Shown: one piece after another, positions 54,464 to 64,000 of the stretch
How positions within the stretch are numbered: position 1 is the stretch's first letter
Layout of the letters: every line of letters begins with the position of its first letter
Source of the DNA: an uncultured cyanobacterium
GTDB lineage: Bacteria; Cyanobacteriota; Cyanobacteriia; PCC-6307; Cyanobiaceae
Assembly: GCA_903823115.1 (NCBI GenBank)
Contig: CAIJRN010000053.1
Span: 62,001 to 126,000 of the forward strand
Length of the DNA stretch: 64,000 bases
Direction: 5' to 3'
The notes under the pieces: generated by a model
The model's input: only the letters and a program-made list of their open reading frames with translations
Told to the model about the DNA's origin: nothing
Databases searched by the model: none
Made by a program: the position numbers and the translations under genes

Positions 54464-54483
54464 CTGCCCAGCCCATGCCCTGA

Positions 54484-56097
<1,614 letters not shown>

Positions 56098-56101
56098 TTC
56101 C

Positions 56102-57175
56102 TTGATCAACAGGCCCGGGTTTCTGATACTGGCCTGGGGCAGCGCTCAGGCCAGCTCGAGCCTTGCGCTGGCCTCCACGGCCTGGCTGCTGAGCGGTCTC
56201 AATCCGTCGCCGCTGCTGAACGTTCTGCTGCCGGTCCTGGCCACCGTGCCGCTGTTGCTGCCCCTGCCGCAGCGGCTCCGTCTGGGCTACGTCCTCCAGA
56301 TCTCGGCCCTGCTGGTGCTGCTGGCGGTGGCCACCCCATGGGCGGGCCATCAGGTGTTGTGGCCCCTGGCCGGGGTTTTCCTGCTGGTCCTGGGTCAGCA
56401 GATCGGTCAGTCTCCGCTTCAACAGCAACTGGAGAGCAGTCAGGCCATACCGCCCGACGCCCTGGGCACCAGCGCCGAAGGCGGTCGGCTGATCGGCAAT
56501 CTGCTCACGGGTCTGCTGTTTCCTCTCGGCAAGGCCCTGCTGCAGTTCTCCCAGGCCCTGGTCCTGCTGCTCCCCTTGGCCCCGGCGGTGCTGGGCCTCG
56601 CCGCAGCCCAGCCCCAACCTCGGGCCGCCGTGGCCGCCGAACCGGAAACGCCCGGGAGTGCCGGTCTGTACCTGCCTTCGCTATTGCAGGGCATGCTGTT
56701 CGGCAGCCTCTTCGCCCTGTTGCCCCTGTGGGTCCGACAGGAAGGTGCGGGAAATTGCTTTGATTTCGGCATGGTGATCACGGCCTACGGCCTCGGCCGC
56801 AGTGCCGCCGCCGCCCTCGCCTCCCGCTGGCGCCTGGCGGCTCCCCTGCCCTACCTGCTGCTCGCGGTCCTGCTGGCGGCCACCCAGGTGCTGCCGGGCT
56901 GGGGAGCGGTAGGGCTGTTCGTTCCCTTCGGCCTGCTGGCGGGCCTATCGGACAGGAATCTGGGCCGATCCGCACCGCAGACCAGTGATCCCCGGCGGCG
57001 CTCGAAGTCGCAGGAACGCTCCAGCAGCGTGGGTGGTCTGGCGGGGAGCCTGCTGATGGGACTGCTGGCCCAGGTGACGGCCCTGGGTGTGGCCCTGCCA
57101 CTGCAGCTGGCGGGATTCGTGGCGGCCGCCCTGGTGCTGCCTCGGCTCGCTGCCACGGGCAACCCCGGCCGTTGA
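56102..57175 (+). CDS. Polytopic membrane protein, MFS-like
   Basis: A 357-residue hydrophobic protein with roughly ten predicted helices in two halves joined by a soluble loop, the pattern of a small major-facilitator-like transporter. Substrate unknown. The start is a TTG at 56102, four bases after the ilvC stop; no better in-frame ATG lies near. A basic, Ser/Arg-rich loop (DPRRRSKSQERSSS) sits near the end. It abuts cbiB directly. Confidence 0.7.
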   Translation: MINRPGFLILAWGSAQASSSLALASTAWLLSGLNPSPLLNVLLPVLATVPLLLPLPQRLRLGYVLQISALLVLLAVATPWAGHQVLWPLAGVFLLVLGQQIGQSPLQQQLESSQAIPPDALGTSAEGGRLIGNLLTGLLFPLGKALLQFSQALVLLLPLAPAVLGLAAAQPQPRAAVAAEPETPGSAGLYLPSLLQGMLFGSLFALLPLWVRQEGAGNCFDFGMVITAYGLGRSAAAALASRWRLAAPLPYLLLAVLLAATQVLPGWGAVGLFVPFGLLAGLSDRNLGRSAPQTSDPRRRSKSQERSSSVGGLAGSLLMGLLAQVTALGVALPLQLAGFVAAALVLPRLAATGNPGR

Positions 57176-58342
57176 ATGGTGCTCACTGCCCCTGGGCTGG
57201 CGCTGGCCCCATGGTTGCTCGCCCCCCGGCTTCTGGCCCCAACGTTTCTGGCCTCCTGCCTGATGGTCCCCTGGCTGCTGGTGACCCTGGCCTGTGGCCT
57301 GGACCGCCTGGTGGGAGATCCGATCTGGTGCCTCCATCCCGTGCAGGTGATGGGCTGGTGGATCGCCAGGCTGCGCCAGCTGGCCGAAGCCTGGGCCGCC
57401 GATGTGCCCTGGAAGCTGCAGTTGGCCGGGGGCCTGATCACGGCCCTGCTGGTCCTGGGCAGCGCTGCCTCCGGCTGGGCCCTGGAGCACCTGGCCCTGA
57501 CAACGCAGGGTCCGTGGTCCGTGCTGGCCATGGGACTGCTGCTGCTGGGCCTGGCCAGTGCCCTGGCGGGCCGCAGCCTCGAGCGGGCCGTCGAGGCCGT
57601 GCTGCAGAGCCTGCCTAAGGCTGATCCCACCACGGCGCCAGGCCCGCCAGCCGCGGCAGAAGCGGCCCTGAGGACCGCCAGGAGCCGACTGGCCTGGATC
57701 GTGGGCCGCGACACCGCAAGCCTGGACCAGGCCGGAATCCTGAGGGCTGCTGCCGAGACGGCCAGCGAGAACGCCGTCGATGGGCTGTTTGCCCCCCTGG
57801 CCTGGATGTTGCTGGGGGCCGGGCTGTGGTGCTGTCTGGTTGCCGGCGGAATGCCCCTGGCGGAGGCCGTGTCCCGGATACCGGGTCCATTGGCCCTCGC
57901 CTGGGGCTTCAAGGCGGCCAGCACCCTCGATTCGATGCTCGGTTATCGCCGTGGCCGTCTCCTCTGGCTGGGTACGGCTGGCGCCCGCCTGGACGATCTG
58001 CTCACCTGGCTGCCCTGCCGCCTGGTCGCCCTGAGCCTGCCCCTGGCCGCGGCCCGGCCCGGTCGCACCCTGGCCTGGTTACGGGGCGCCCTGGAACAGG
58101 GGGCCAGTGACCCCTCCCCCAATGCCGGCGTCTCCCAGGCGGCCTATGCCCTGGCGGCCGGCGTGAGGCTGGGGGGCACCAATCGCTATCCGGAGGGGCT
58201 GCGGCACAAGCCACTCCTGGCGCCGGAGAATCCCGCGGCCGATGCCAGCGCCGTCAGGCGGATCCTGGGCCTCACTGCCAGGCTGGAGCTGATCTGGATC
58301 CTGCTCAGCGGGCTGGTGTTCCTGCAGCTGGGCCCAGGTTGA
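57176..58342 (+). CDS. cbiB: Adenosylcobinamide-phosphate synthase
   Basis: Membrane enzyme that attaches the aminopropanol arm during cobamide (pseudo-B12) synthesis. The 388-residue product has the family features CGLDRLVGDPIWCLHPVQVMG, IVGRDTASLD, AAAETASENAVDG and KAASTLDSMLGYR. The first 40 residues are hydrophobic and Leu/Ala/Pro-rich; the true start may be slightly downstream. It begins immediately after the preceding stop. Confidence 0.92.
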   Translation: MVLTAPGLALAPWLLAPRLLAPTFLASCLMVPWLLVTLACGLDRLVGDPIWCLHPVQVMGWWIARLRQLAEAWAADVPWKLQLAGGLITALLVLGSAASGWALEHLALTTQGPWSVLAMGLLLLGLASALAGRSLERAVEAVLQSLPKADPTTAPGPPAAAEAALRTARSRLAWIVGRDTASLDQAGILRAAAETASENAVDGLFAPLAWMLLGAGLWCCLVAGGMPLAEAVSRIPGPLALAWGFKAASTLDSMLGYRRGRLLWLGTAGARLDDLLTWLPCRLVALSLPLAAARPGRTLAWLRGALEQGASDPSPNAGVSQAAYALAAGVRLGGTNRYPEGLRHKPLLAPENPAADASAVRRILGLTARLELIWILLSGLVFLQLGPG

Positions 58343-58397
58343 GCGGCGCGAATGGCTCCCGGGGCGCCGTTGGACGCAGCCTGGAGTTCCCTGAACG

Positions 58398-59180
58398 TCA
58401 GTAGGCGCCGCGATCGCGGGGATCAAGAATCACGGCGATGGTTTTGACGATGATCGTCAGATCCATCAGCACGCTGCGATGACGGGCGTAGCGCACGTCC
58501 AGGTCGACCCGCTCCTCGTAGCTGAGGTTGTTGCGGCCGGACACCTGCCAGAGTCCGGTGAGGCCGGGCCGGACCGCCAGCACCTCCTCCATGCGCTCGC
58601 CGTAGCGGGGCAGTTCCTTGCGCACGATCGGACGGGGGCCCACCAGGCTCATCTCACCGCGCAGCACATTGAGAAACTGCGGCAGTTCATCGAGGCTGGA
58701 ACGGCGCAGAAACTTGCCGAGGCGGGTGATGCGCGGGTCGTTCTTGAGCTTGAAATCGTTGCGGAATTCCTCCTCCAGATCCGGCGAGCTGAGCAGCAGG
58801 GCGCTGAGTACCTTGTCGGCATCGCGGCGCATCGTGCGGAACTTGATGCAGCCGAAGCTGCGGTAGTCGCGGCCGACGCGCTGCTGCACGTAGAACACCG
58901 GGCCCCGCGATGTGAGCTTGACCAGCGCCCCCAGGACCAGGAACAGCGGCGCTCCGAGGGTCAGGGCCGCGAGGGAAAAGACAATGTCGCCGCTGCGTTT
59001 GAAGGTGCGCGCCCGCCGTGACTGCAACTCGATCAGTTGTTCAGCCGTCGGGGTTGGCGTCAGCAACGGCAACGGGGCGACAGTCATCAAGGAGGGCCGG
59101 GAAAGGAGTGCTGGGCTGCGACCGCGACCAGCTTGGTTGGGGCTGACAGGGCGGGATGCGGTTCCTGGAGCTGCAATCAT
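58398..59180 (-). CDS. Undecaprenyl-phosphate sugar phosphotransferase
   Basis: A 260-residue initiating transferase of the WbaP/ExoY kind that puts the first sugar phosphate on a polyprenyl carrier for exopolysaccharide or O-antigen. It has one membrane hairpin (IVFSLAALTLGAPLFLVLGALV), then FRTMRRDAD, SSLDELPQFLNVLRGEMSLVGPRP and RPGLTGLWQVSGRN. Start at 59180 has a GGGGGG stretch just upstream; an alternative ATG lies at 59087. Confidence 0.92.
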   Translation of the reverse strand: MIAAPGTASRPVSPNQAGRGRSPALLSRPSLMTVAPLPLLTPTPTAEQLIELQSRRARTFKRSGDIVFSLAALTLGAPLFLVLGALVKLTSRGPVFYVQQRVGRDYRSFGCIKFRTMRRDADKVLSALLLSSPDLEEEFRNDFKLKNDPRITRLGKFLRRSSLDELPQFLNVLRGEMSLVGPRPIVRKELPRYGERMEEVLAVRPGLTGLWQVSGRNNLSYEERVDLDVRYARHRSVLMDLTIIVKTIAVILDPRDRGAY

Positions 59181-59267
59181 TGGCCCCCCTTCAATGACTG
59201 AATCTAAAGACCTGTCTCACTGGGACTCCAGCTTCTGGGGTCACTCATGCCAGAGGCACAGCGCCAT

Positions 59268-60482
59268 TCAGGCCAGGCGTCCATCGCGATCGTCGGGGCT
59301 TCTCGTCTGCTGCAGCCGCCCCTGATGCGCCTGCCAGAGCTGCTCCAGCAGGGGCAGCAGGCGCTGCTCGAAGCGGGCGGCCGAGAAGTTTTCGGCCCAG
59401 AGGCGCTGGGCTTCAGCCGGCAGGGCTTGCCAGAGCCGACTGGACTCGAAGTGCTCCAGTGCCGCCGCCAGGCAGGCAGCACTCTGTTCGCCGAACAGCA
59501 GCCCGGTGGGGTGGCTGGCGCCCTGGGCGTGACAGCGGACGCTGTCGCAGAGGCCACCGGCCCCGTAGCCGATCACGGGCGCTCCAGCGGCCATCGCCTC
59601 CACCGGCGCGATGCCGAAATCCTCCAGCCCGGCGTACACGTAGGCCCGGCAGCGCTCCAGCCACTGGGTCGCCTCGGCATCGGAGCAGCGCCCCAGAAAG
59701 CGGATCTGGGGCCCGGCCAGGGCCTCCAGGCGCGGCCGCTCGGGGCCGTCGCCGATCACCACCAGCGGCAGGCCGGTGCGGTTGAACGCCTCCACCACAA
59801 GGTCGACCCGCTTGTTCGGGACCAGGCGGCAAAGGCTCAGGTAGACATCATCCCGGGGTTGATCCCAGCGGAACCGTTCCACCGCCACCGGCGGATGCAC
59901 CACCTGGGCTCGCCGGCGCCAGCAGCGCCAGATGCGCCCGGCGGTGAAGCGGGAGTTGGCCACAAAGGCATCCACCCGCAGGCTGCTGATCGCATCCCAT
60001 TGGCGCAGCTGATGCAGCTGCAGGCGCACGAGGGGGCCCAGGGGGCCCCGGGCCAGGCTGGAGCTGGCCAGGTAGGGATGCATCTGATCCCAGGCGTAGC
60101 GCACCGGGGTGTGCACATAGCTGACGTGCAGCTGATCCGGGCCGGTCAACACCCCCTTGGCCACCAGGTGGTTGCTGCTCAGCACCAGGGGATGGGCGGC
60201 CAGATCCAGCTGCTCAATCGCCAGCGGCAGCAGGGGCAGATAGTGCTGGACGTGGCTCACACCCCAGGGCAGCCCCTGGATGAAGCTGGTCTGCACCTGC
60301 CGGCCTGCGAGCCAACTGCCGGCCCGGCTGCTTTCGCCATCGACCAGGGCGAACAGCTGGGGCCGCCGGCCCACGGCGCTGAGCATGGTGTCCAGCTGGC
60401 GCACCACCTGCTCGGCTCCGCCCAGGGAGCGGGGCGAAAACCACTCGTGCACAAGGGCGATCGGGCCGGGCAGGGCGCTCAT
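59268..60482 (-). CDS. GT4-family glycosyltransferase
   Basis: A 404-residue GT-B enzyme: HEWFSPRSLGGAEQVV at the N terminus, VNKR-like VPNKRVDLVVEAF, VVIGDGPERPRLEAL and the E-x7-E-type GLEDFGIAPVEAMAAGAPVIGYGAGG. It is next to the sugar phosphotransferase on the same strand, so it probably extends the same surface glycan. Confidence 0.93.
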   Translation of the reverse strand: MSALPGPIALVHEWFSPRSLGGAEQVVRQLDTMLSAVGRRPQLFALVDGESSRAGSWLAGRQVQTSFIQGLPWGVSHVQHYLPLLPLAIEQLDLAAHPLVLSSNHLVAKGVLTGPDQLHVSYVHTPVRYAWDQMHPYLASSSLARGPLGPLVRLQLHQLRQWDAISSLRVDAFVANSRFTAGRIWRCWRRRAQVVHPPVAVERFRWDQPRDDVYLSLCRLVPNKRVDLVVEAFNRTGLPLVVIGDGPERPRLEALAGPQIRFLGRCSDAEATQWLERCRAYVYAGLEDFGIAPVEAMAAGAPVIGYGAGGLCDSVRCHAQGASHPTGLLFGEQSAACLAAALEHFESSRLWQALPAEAQRLWAENFSAARFEQRLLPLLEQLWQAHQGRLQQTRSPDDRDGRLA

Positions 60483-60590
60483 CGGCCCACCGTAGGGGAG
60501 GCGATATCACGAAAACTCTCAGCCCATTGCCCTGGGGGGCCAGCCTGCCGATGCTGTCTGCATCTGGAGCAGGGCGAAGGCCGGCACGTG

Positions 60591-60833
60591 ATGGCAATCC
60601 GCGAACTGCTGGAAGAGGCCCTCAAGGAACCTTCGATCGGCAACACCTCCTGCTTCACCTGGCATGCCACACCTGTGGGCATCGCGGCGCTCTGGATTGA
60701 AGGCACGCCGCCGGCATCGCCGCCCTATGACGTGGCCCTCGAAGAGGGCCTGCAGGTGGGTCTTGACCTCAGTCGTGAGGAGCGGGAGTTCCATCAGGTC
60801 AAATCGGGCCTGGTGTTGTTGTTCCACTCCTGA
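60591..60833 (+). CDS. Small unrecognised protein
   Basis: An 80-residue acidic protein from ATG 60591: MAIRELLEEALKEPSIGNTSC, ending KSGLVLLFHS. No family recognised and no membrane segment. It begins in a 108-base gap after the divergent glycosyltransferase start and ends four bases before the TPR glycosyltransferase, so it may be cotranslated with it. The longer frame upstream is a shadow of the glycosyltransferase. Confidence 0.65.
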   Translation: MAIRELLEEALKEPSIGNTSCFTWHATPVGIAALWIEGTPPASPPYDVALEEGLQVGLDLSREEREFHQVKSGLVLLFHS

Positions 60834-60837
60834 GCCG

Positions 60838-62454
60838 ATGACCAAGGCCCCAACCCCAGGCGGTGACCAGCTCGTCGATCCGACCGAACAGGCCGAGGTT
60901 GAAGCCCTCTGTATGCAGTGGTTCGAAGCGATTCTGGCGGCTCCCGAAGATCCCGAGCCCCTCTGCGGTCTGGCCAGGGCGCTGCAGGATCTGGGCGAGC
61001 ACGAACAGGCCCTGTCGCTGTGGCAACAGGCGGAAGGGCTGGGTCCAGCCTCGACCGAGATCCTGATGGGTCAGGGGAAATGTCTGGAACAACTGGGGCT
61101 GGATCAGGAGGGAATCGCCCTGGCCGAGCGGGTCTGCGCCGCCCACCCAACGCTGGCCGAAGCCTTCCGTCTGCTGGGTTTCCTCCACTGGCGGGGCGGT
61201 CGCTTTGATCAGGCGGAAGGACCGTGGCGTCAGGCTCTGGAACTGGAACCGGACAATCCTCTCAATCTGATCAATTTCGGTGGTGTTCTCAATGGTCTCC
61301 ATCGCCTGGAGGAGGCCATCGCCATGCATCGGCAAGCGGTGCAGCTGGCACCGGAGAAGATGCTCAGTCGGATCAATCTGGCGATCACCCAGCGAAGGCT
61401 GGGTGATTTCGCTGGCGCTGTGGAGACCCTGAATCAGGCCCTGATTCTGGAGCCGGAGAACCCCCAGCTGCGCTGGTGCATGGCCTTGACCCAGCTGCTG
61501 CAGGGTGATTACGCCGCGGCCTGGCCAGACTTCGAGCAACGCTTCAGCATCACCGATCCCTCCGCACTGGTGGCCGATCCGGTTGGCCGGCGCTGGTCCG
61601 GTCCAGCAGGTCCGCGCCCCTCCAGTCTGCTGCTGATCGCTGAGCAGGGTCTCGGCGACATGATCCAGTTCTGCCGCTATGTCCCGCTGATGCGGCGCTT
61701 CAGCGACCGGGTGGAGCTGTGTGTGCCGGCCTCGCTGCACAGCCTGCTGGGCGACGCCCAGCTTGCCGATCGGGTGATCAGCCCCGAACAGCTTCAAGAC
61801 CAGCCGCCCCAGGACTGGCTGCCCTTGATCTCGACCCCCGGATTGCTGGGGGTGTCGGTGGCCGACCCCCTGGTGAGCGAACCCCACCTTCGAGTCGATC
61901 CTGAGCGGCTGGAGCGCTGGCGGCAGCGCTTGCCCAGTGGGCCGGAGCGCCTGATCGCCATCAATTGGCAAGGCAACCCGGCAACGGAGGTGTTGGAGGG
62001 CTTCAGGGGGCGATCCATGCCGTTGGAACTGCTGGCGCCGCTGGCAGCGCTGCCAGGAGTCCAGCTGGTTTCGCTGCAGAAGGGTGCGGGCCTGGAGCAG
62101 CGCGATGCCTGCAGCTTCCGTCATCGCTTTGTCGACGCCCAATCGGAGATCGACAGCCAGCTTGACTTCGCTGAGATGGCTGCCGTGATGGCTTGCTGCG
62201 ACCTGGTGATCAGTACCGATACGGTGATTCCGCACCTGGCCGGGAGCCTGGGCCTGCCGGTCTGGCTGTTGCTGAAGTGGGCTCCGGACTGGCGCTGGGG
62301 CTTTGAGGGTGACCAAAGTCACTGGTACCCCAGCATGCGCCTGTTCCGCCAGAACCAGGCCGGATCCTGGCAGGAACCCGTGGAGCGCCTGGCGGGAGCC
62401 CTGGCAGCCTGGCTGGAGATCCAAGGGCCGCGCAGGCCTGGCCAGTTTCTCTGA
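60838..62454 (+). CDS. TPR-domain glycosyltransferase
   Basis: A 538-residue protein: about six tetratricopeptide repeats in the first 260 residues (for example LLGFLHWRGGRFDQAEGPWRQ), then a GT-B-like domain with LLLIAEQGLGDMIQFCRY, RLIAINWQGNP and the nucleotide-sugar region CDLVISTDTVIPHLAGSLGLPVW. This resembles bacterial TPR proteins with a GT9/OGT-like C-terminal domain. The acceptor is unknown. Start at ATG 60838, just after the small gene. Confidence 0.88.
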   Translation: MTKAPTPGGDQLVDPTEQAEVEALCMQWFEAILAAPEDPEPLCGLARALQDLGEHEQALSLWQQAEGLGPASTEILMGQGKCLEQLGLDQEGIALAERVCAAHPTLAEAFRLLGFLHWRGGRFDQAEGPWRQALELEPDNPLNLINFGGVLNGLHRLEEAIAMHRQAVQLAPEKMLSRINLAITQRRLGDFAGAVETLNQALILEPENPQLRWCMALTQLLQGDYAAAWPDFEQRFSITDPSALVADPVGRRWSGPAGPRPSSLLLIAEQGLGDMIQFCRYVPLMRRFSDRVELCVPASLHSLLGDAQLADRVISPEQLQDQPPQDWLPLISTPGLLGVSVADPLVSEPHLRVDPERLERWRQRLPSGPERLIAINWQGNPATEVLEGFRGRSMPLELLAPLAALPGVQLVSLQKGAGLEQRDACSFRHRFVDAQSEIDSQLDFAEMAAVMACCDLVISTDTVIPHLAGSLGLPVWLLLKWAPDWRWGFEGDQSHWYPSMRLFRQNQAGSWQEPVERLAGALAAWLEIQGPRRPGQFL

Positions 62455-62562
62455 ACAGCGAAACCAACGGACGCCAGGGTGACGGATGGTGATCTGAACG
62501 GATTCTGTGGCCAGGAGGGTGCTAAGAACCCTTCTGTACCTGCCTCGTAGACAGCAGCGGCG

Positions 62563-62895
62563 ATGGGGAGCCCGATCGACGAAGCGACCTTCCTGAGCAG
62601 GGCGAGAGTTCGCTTTGGTGAAAAGTACGACTACTCCGGCATTGTCTATAAGAGCTACAAAACGCCGATCAAGATTCACTGCCGCGAGCATCCCGTACGC
62701 GATATCGTCATTACACCGGAAAAGCATCTACAGACCAGTGGTGGCTGCAAGTTCTGTCTGCGCTCCACCAGGTTGCGCATTCTGGAGCGGGAATTCATGA
62801 TTGCTGACGCTCCTGAGCCTGTCGTGCCATGCTCGCTGGAGTCTCCGGTTGTCGCCCGATCCCCAGCCTCCAAGGGCTCGAGCCTCAGCGGTTGA
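62563..62895 (+). CDS. Protein with a single DUF723-like zinc-ribbon domain
   Basis: A 110-residue protein. Residues 8-68 follow the pattern F-x-A-x-x-x-x-G-x-KYDYS ... IHC-x-x-H ... HL-x-x-x-GGCKFC, a domain usually found in repeated copies next to homing or restriction-type nucleases. Only one copy and no nuclease are present, so this may be a remnant of a mobile element. The last 30 residues are Pro/Ser-rich with no clear fold. Confidence 0.6.
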   Translation: MGSPIDEATFLSRARVRFGEKYDYSGIVYKSYKTPIKIHCREHPVRDIVITPEKHLQTSGGCKFCLRSTRLRILEREFMIADAPEPVVPCSLESPVVARSPASKGSSLSG

Positions 62896-63119
62896 ATCCC
62901 GCCTGGTTGGCCGTTGCTCTGCCCGACCAAGTCGGATCCAGGCCGTGATCGATCCTGGCCAAGGTGGGCAGATAAACACACAGCAGCCAGCAACGTCCGT
63001 CACGGCTAAGATCATCACGTTGAAATTTTCAATCCTGCGCTGGCTTCAGGCTTGAAGAGCCGGTACCGGATCGGCCTTCAATCTCTGCATCCTACGCTCA
63101 GCCACCTCCTCCAGACACC
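62896..63119 (+). other. Spacer with no recognised gene
   Basis: Short frames on both strands, none with convincing codon use or start site. Confidence 0.35.
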
Positions 63120-63311
63120 ATGTCCACATCAACCAACTGCCAGCCAGCGAAGATCAGGATCGGCATGGCCCAAGCGGCTTTGTTGACGGTATCGATGGCT
63201 GTGATCGCGTTCACGGCTGGCAATGTTCAGGCCTGTGAGAAGCATCTCAATGGCCATCAGAATGGCAGTGATACCCATCAGGAAGTTCAGTCAGGTAGCC
63301 AGCAACAGTAA
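63120..63311 (+). CDS. Small probable secreted protein, His/Gln-rich
   Basis: A 63-residue product: basic head, hydrophobic core (AALLTVSMAVIAFTAG) and a probable cleavage site near NVQACEKH, then a short mature part rich in His, Asn, Gln and Ser. It could be exported or bind metal, which is a guess. No strong ribosome site is seen, but a good terminator lies just downstream, supporting a real transcript. Confidence 0.55.
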   Translation: MSTSTNCQPAKIRIGMAQAALLTVSMAVIAFTAGNVQACEKHLNGHQNGSDTHQEVQSGSQQQ

Positions 63312-63333
63312 GCTCTTCCCTGGACATCTTTGC

Positions 63334-63379
63334 CAGGGTGCTTTCACGCTTTCAGCTTTCATTGAAGCACCCTGTTTTT
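63334..63379 (+). terminator. Rho-independent terminator after the small secreted protein
   Basis: Stem CAGGGTGCTT / AAGCACCCTG around a 21-base loop, followed by TTTTT; 23 bases after the stop. Confidence 0.85.
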
Positions 63380-64000
63380 CGATAGAGAAGTGACCAGATG
63401 GGATGGTTGATTCCATTCTCATCACCCAATATTGTGTTGTAAGGACGGAAATCCAGGGCTGGGGTTGGCTGGCACAGTCAGAAGGTCTCATGTGAATCCA
63501 TGGACAGTCTGATTGAAAGCATCAGGAGTTGTTTCGATGGCATGTCTTTTGACCTGTTGGCTTGACTCCTCATCGTCAGACTTTTATTCAGGGGAGATTT
63601 TCTTGGTTCAATGCCGCCTATGTTGTGACTGAAGGGCGGATTGTGCTCTTGTCAATATCTTTGGCCTCCATCGCCAGCGGTAAACAGTGTCAATCTATCC
63701 CATGGTGATAGAGAATGGCGTTGCTACATCGGCGAGCCGCTGACTCCACTGACTCTGCAGGGTTTGCTGGTTGGCGAATGGATCACAAGGCCGTGTTGGA
63801 TTTGGAATCTACTTTTTGAAAGCTCTTTTGTCAAGGCCTGGCCCATTAAAGGCGAATGATTCAATGTCGTACTGGTTGTATGGCTTTTTCAGAGATTGAA
63901 TTGGCTGTTGTCGACAAGTATCTCAACTTAGCTCGGATCCGGCGATGGTGCTGTCAATTCAGGCGGTGTTGATGGCTTTCATCGCTATGATTTGCTTGCG
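63380..64000. other. AT-rich region without a supported gene
   Basis: About 620 bases, visibly richer in A and T than the rest of the window. A 72-codon plus-strand frame at 63641-63859 is possible, but its sequence shows no recognisable fold and it has no clear ribosome site, so I leave it uncalled. No insertion-sequence ends or direct repeats were found. Confidence 0.45.

Noticed and set aside
63641-63859. A 72-codon plus-strand frame in the AT-rich tail
   Set aside because: No ribosome site, no recognisable motif and odd amino-acid content; too weak to call.

Overview
The window looks like the chromosome of a GC-rich unicellular cyanobacterium of the Synechococcus/Cyanobium (picocyanobacterial) type. 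The evidence is ndhL, a DUF3007 gene and trpA in one cluster, an intronless tRNA-Leu(UAA), a chlorophyll-pathway cyclase and heme oxygenase, and a run ddl - small membrane gene - ftsQ - ftsZ - SRP RNA - panB - hemW - PIN/TRAM - clpR - clpP - ilvC - cbiB that recalls picocyanobacterial gene order. Genus is an inference from protein content and synteny; no rRNA is present.

Region by region. (1) 1-7120: two very large, adjacent, unrecognised proteins, the first running in from outside the window. (2) 7259-8939: trpA, DUF3007 gene and ndhL on the minus strand, then tRNA-Leu(UAA). (3) 9057-26645: a long plus-strand run for fermentative hydrogen metabolism: bidirectional [NiFe]-hydrogenase hoxEFUYH, its protease, hypA, hypB, hypF, hypC, then pyruvate:flavodoxin oxidoreductase with a dihydroorotate-dehydrogenase-like partner, then hypD and hypE. 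(4) 26675-37195, minus strand: oxygen-independent coproporphyrinogen oxidase (hemN), heme oxygenase, a three-gene phosphorelay (hybrid-free PAS kinase, CheY-like regulator, REC-PAS-HD-GYP), and a tightly overlapped operon hemerythrin-like - AcsF/ChlA cyclase - glycosyltransferase - aldehyde-deformylating-oxygenase-like. (5) 37509-40564, plus strand: ArsR-type regulator, pentapeptide repeat protein, two small membrane proteins, a PfkB kinase, then tRNA-His. (6) 40878-43111, minus: a DgcN/DgcA-like pair. (7) 43279-58342: miaB and the cell-division, pantothenate, protease and amino-acid genes listed above. (8) 58398-62454: a sugar transferase, glycosyltransferases and a TPR glycosyltransferase. 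(9) 62563-64000: small genes in an increasingly AT-rich tail.

How it fits together. Regions 3-5 form a coherent low-oxygen programme lying between two tRNA genes: pyruvate oxidation reduces flavodoxin/ferredoxin, the Hox enzyme disposes of or uses H2 with NAD(P)H, HemN and heme oxygenase keep tetrapyrrole and bilin synthesis going, and a second, probably low-oxygen, AcsF cyclase supports chlorophyll synthesis. The most unusual items are the four-gene overlapped operon that encodes three separate predicted di-iron proteins plus a glycosyltransferase, the ADO-like protein away from an acyl-ACP reductase gene, and a series of in-frame 15- or 18-nucleotide tandem repeat arrays that expand hoxE, the Hox protease, hypB, hypF, hypC, nifJ and the sensor kinase. 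The hypC case inserts fourteen 15-nt units near the start of a normally tiny chaperone. A 19-bp palindrome upstream of heme oxygenase shares a core with a sequence upstream of the four-gene operon and may be a common operator.
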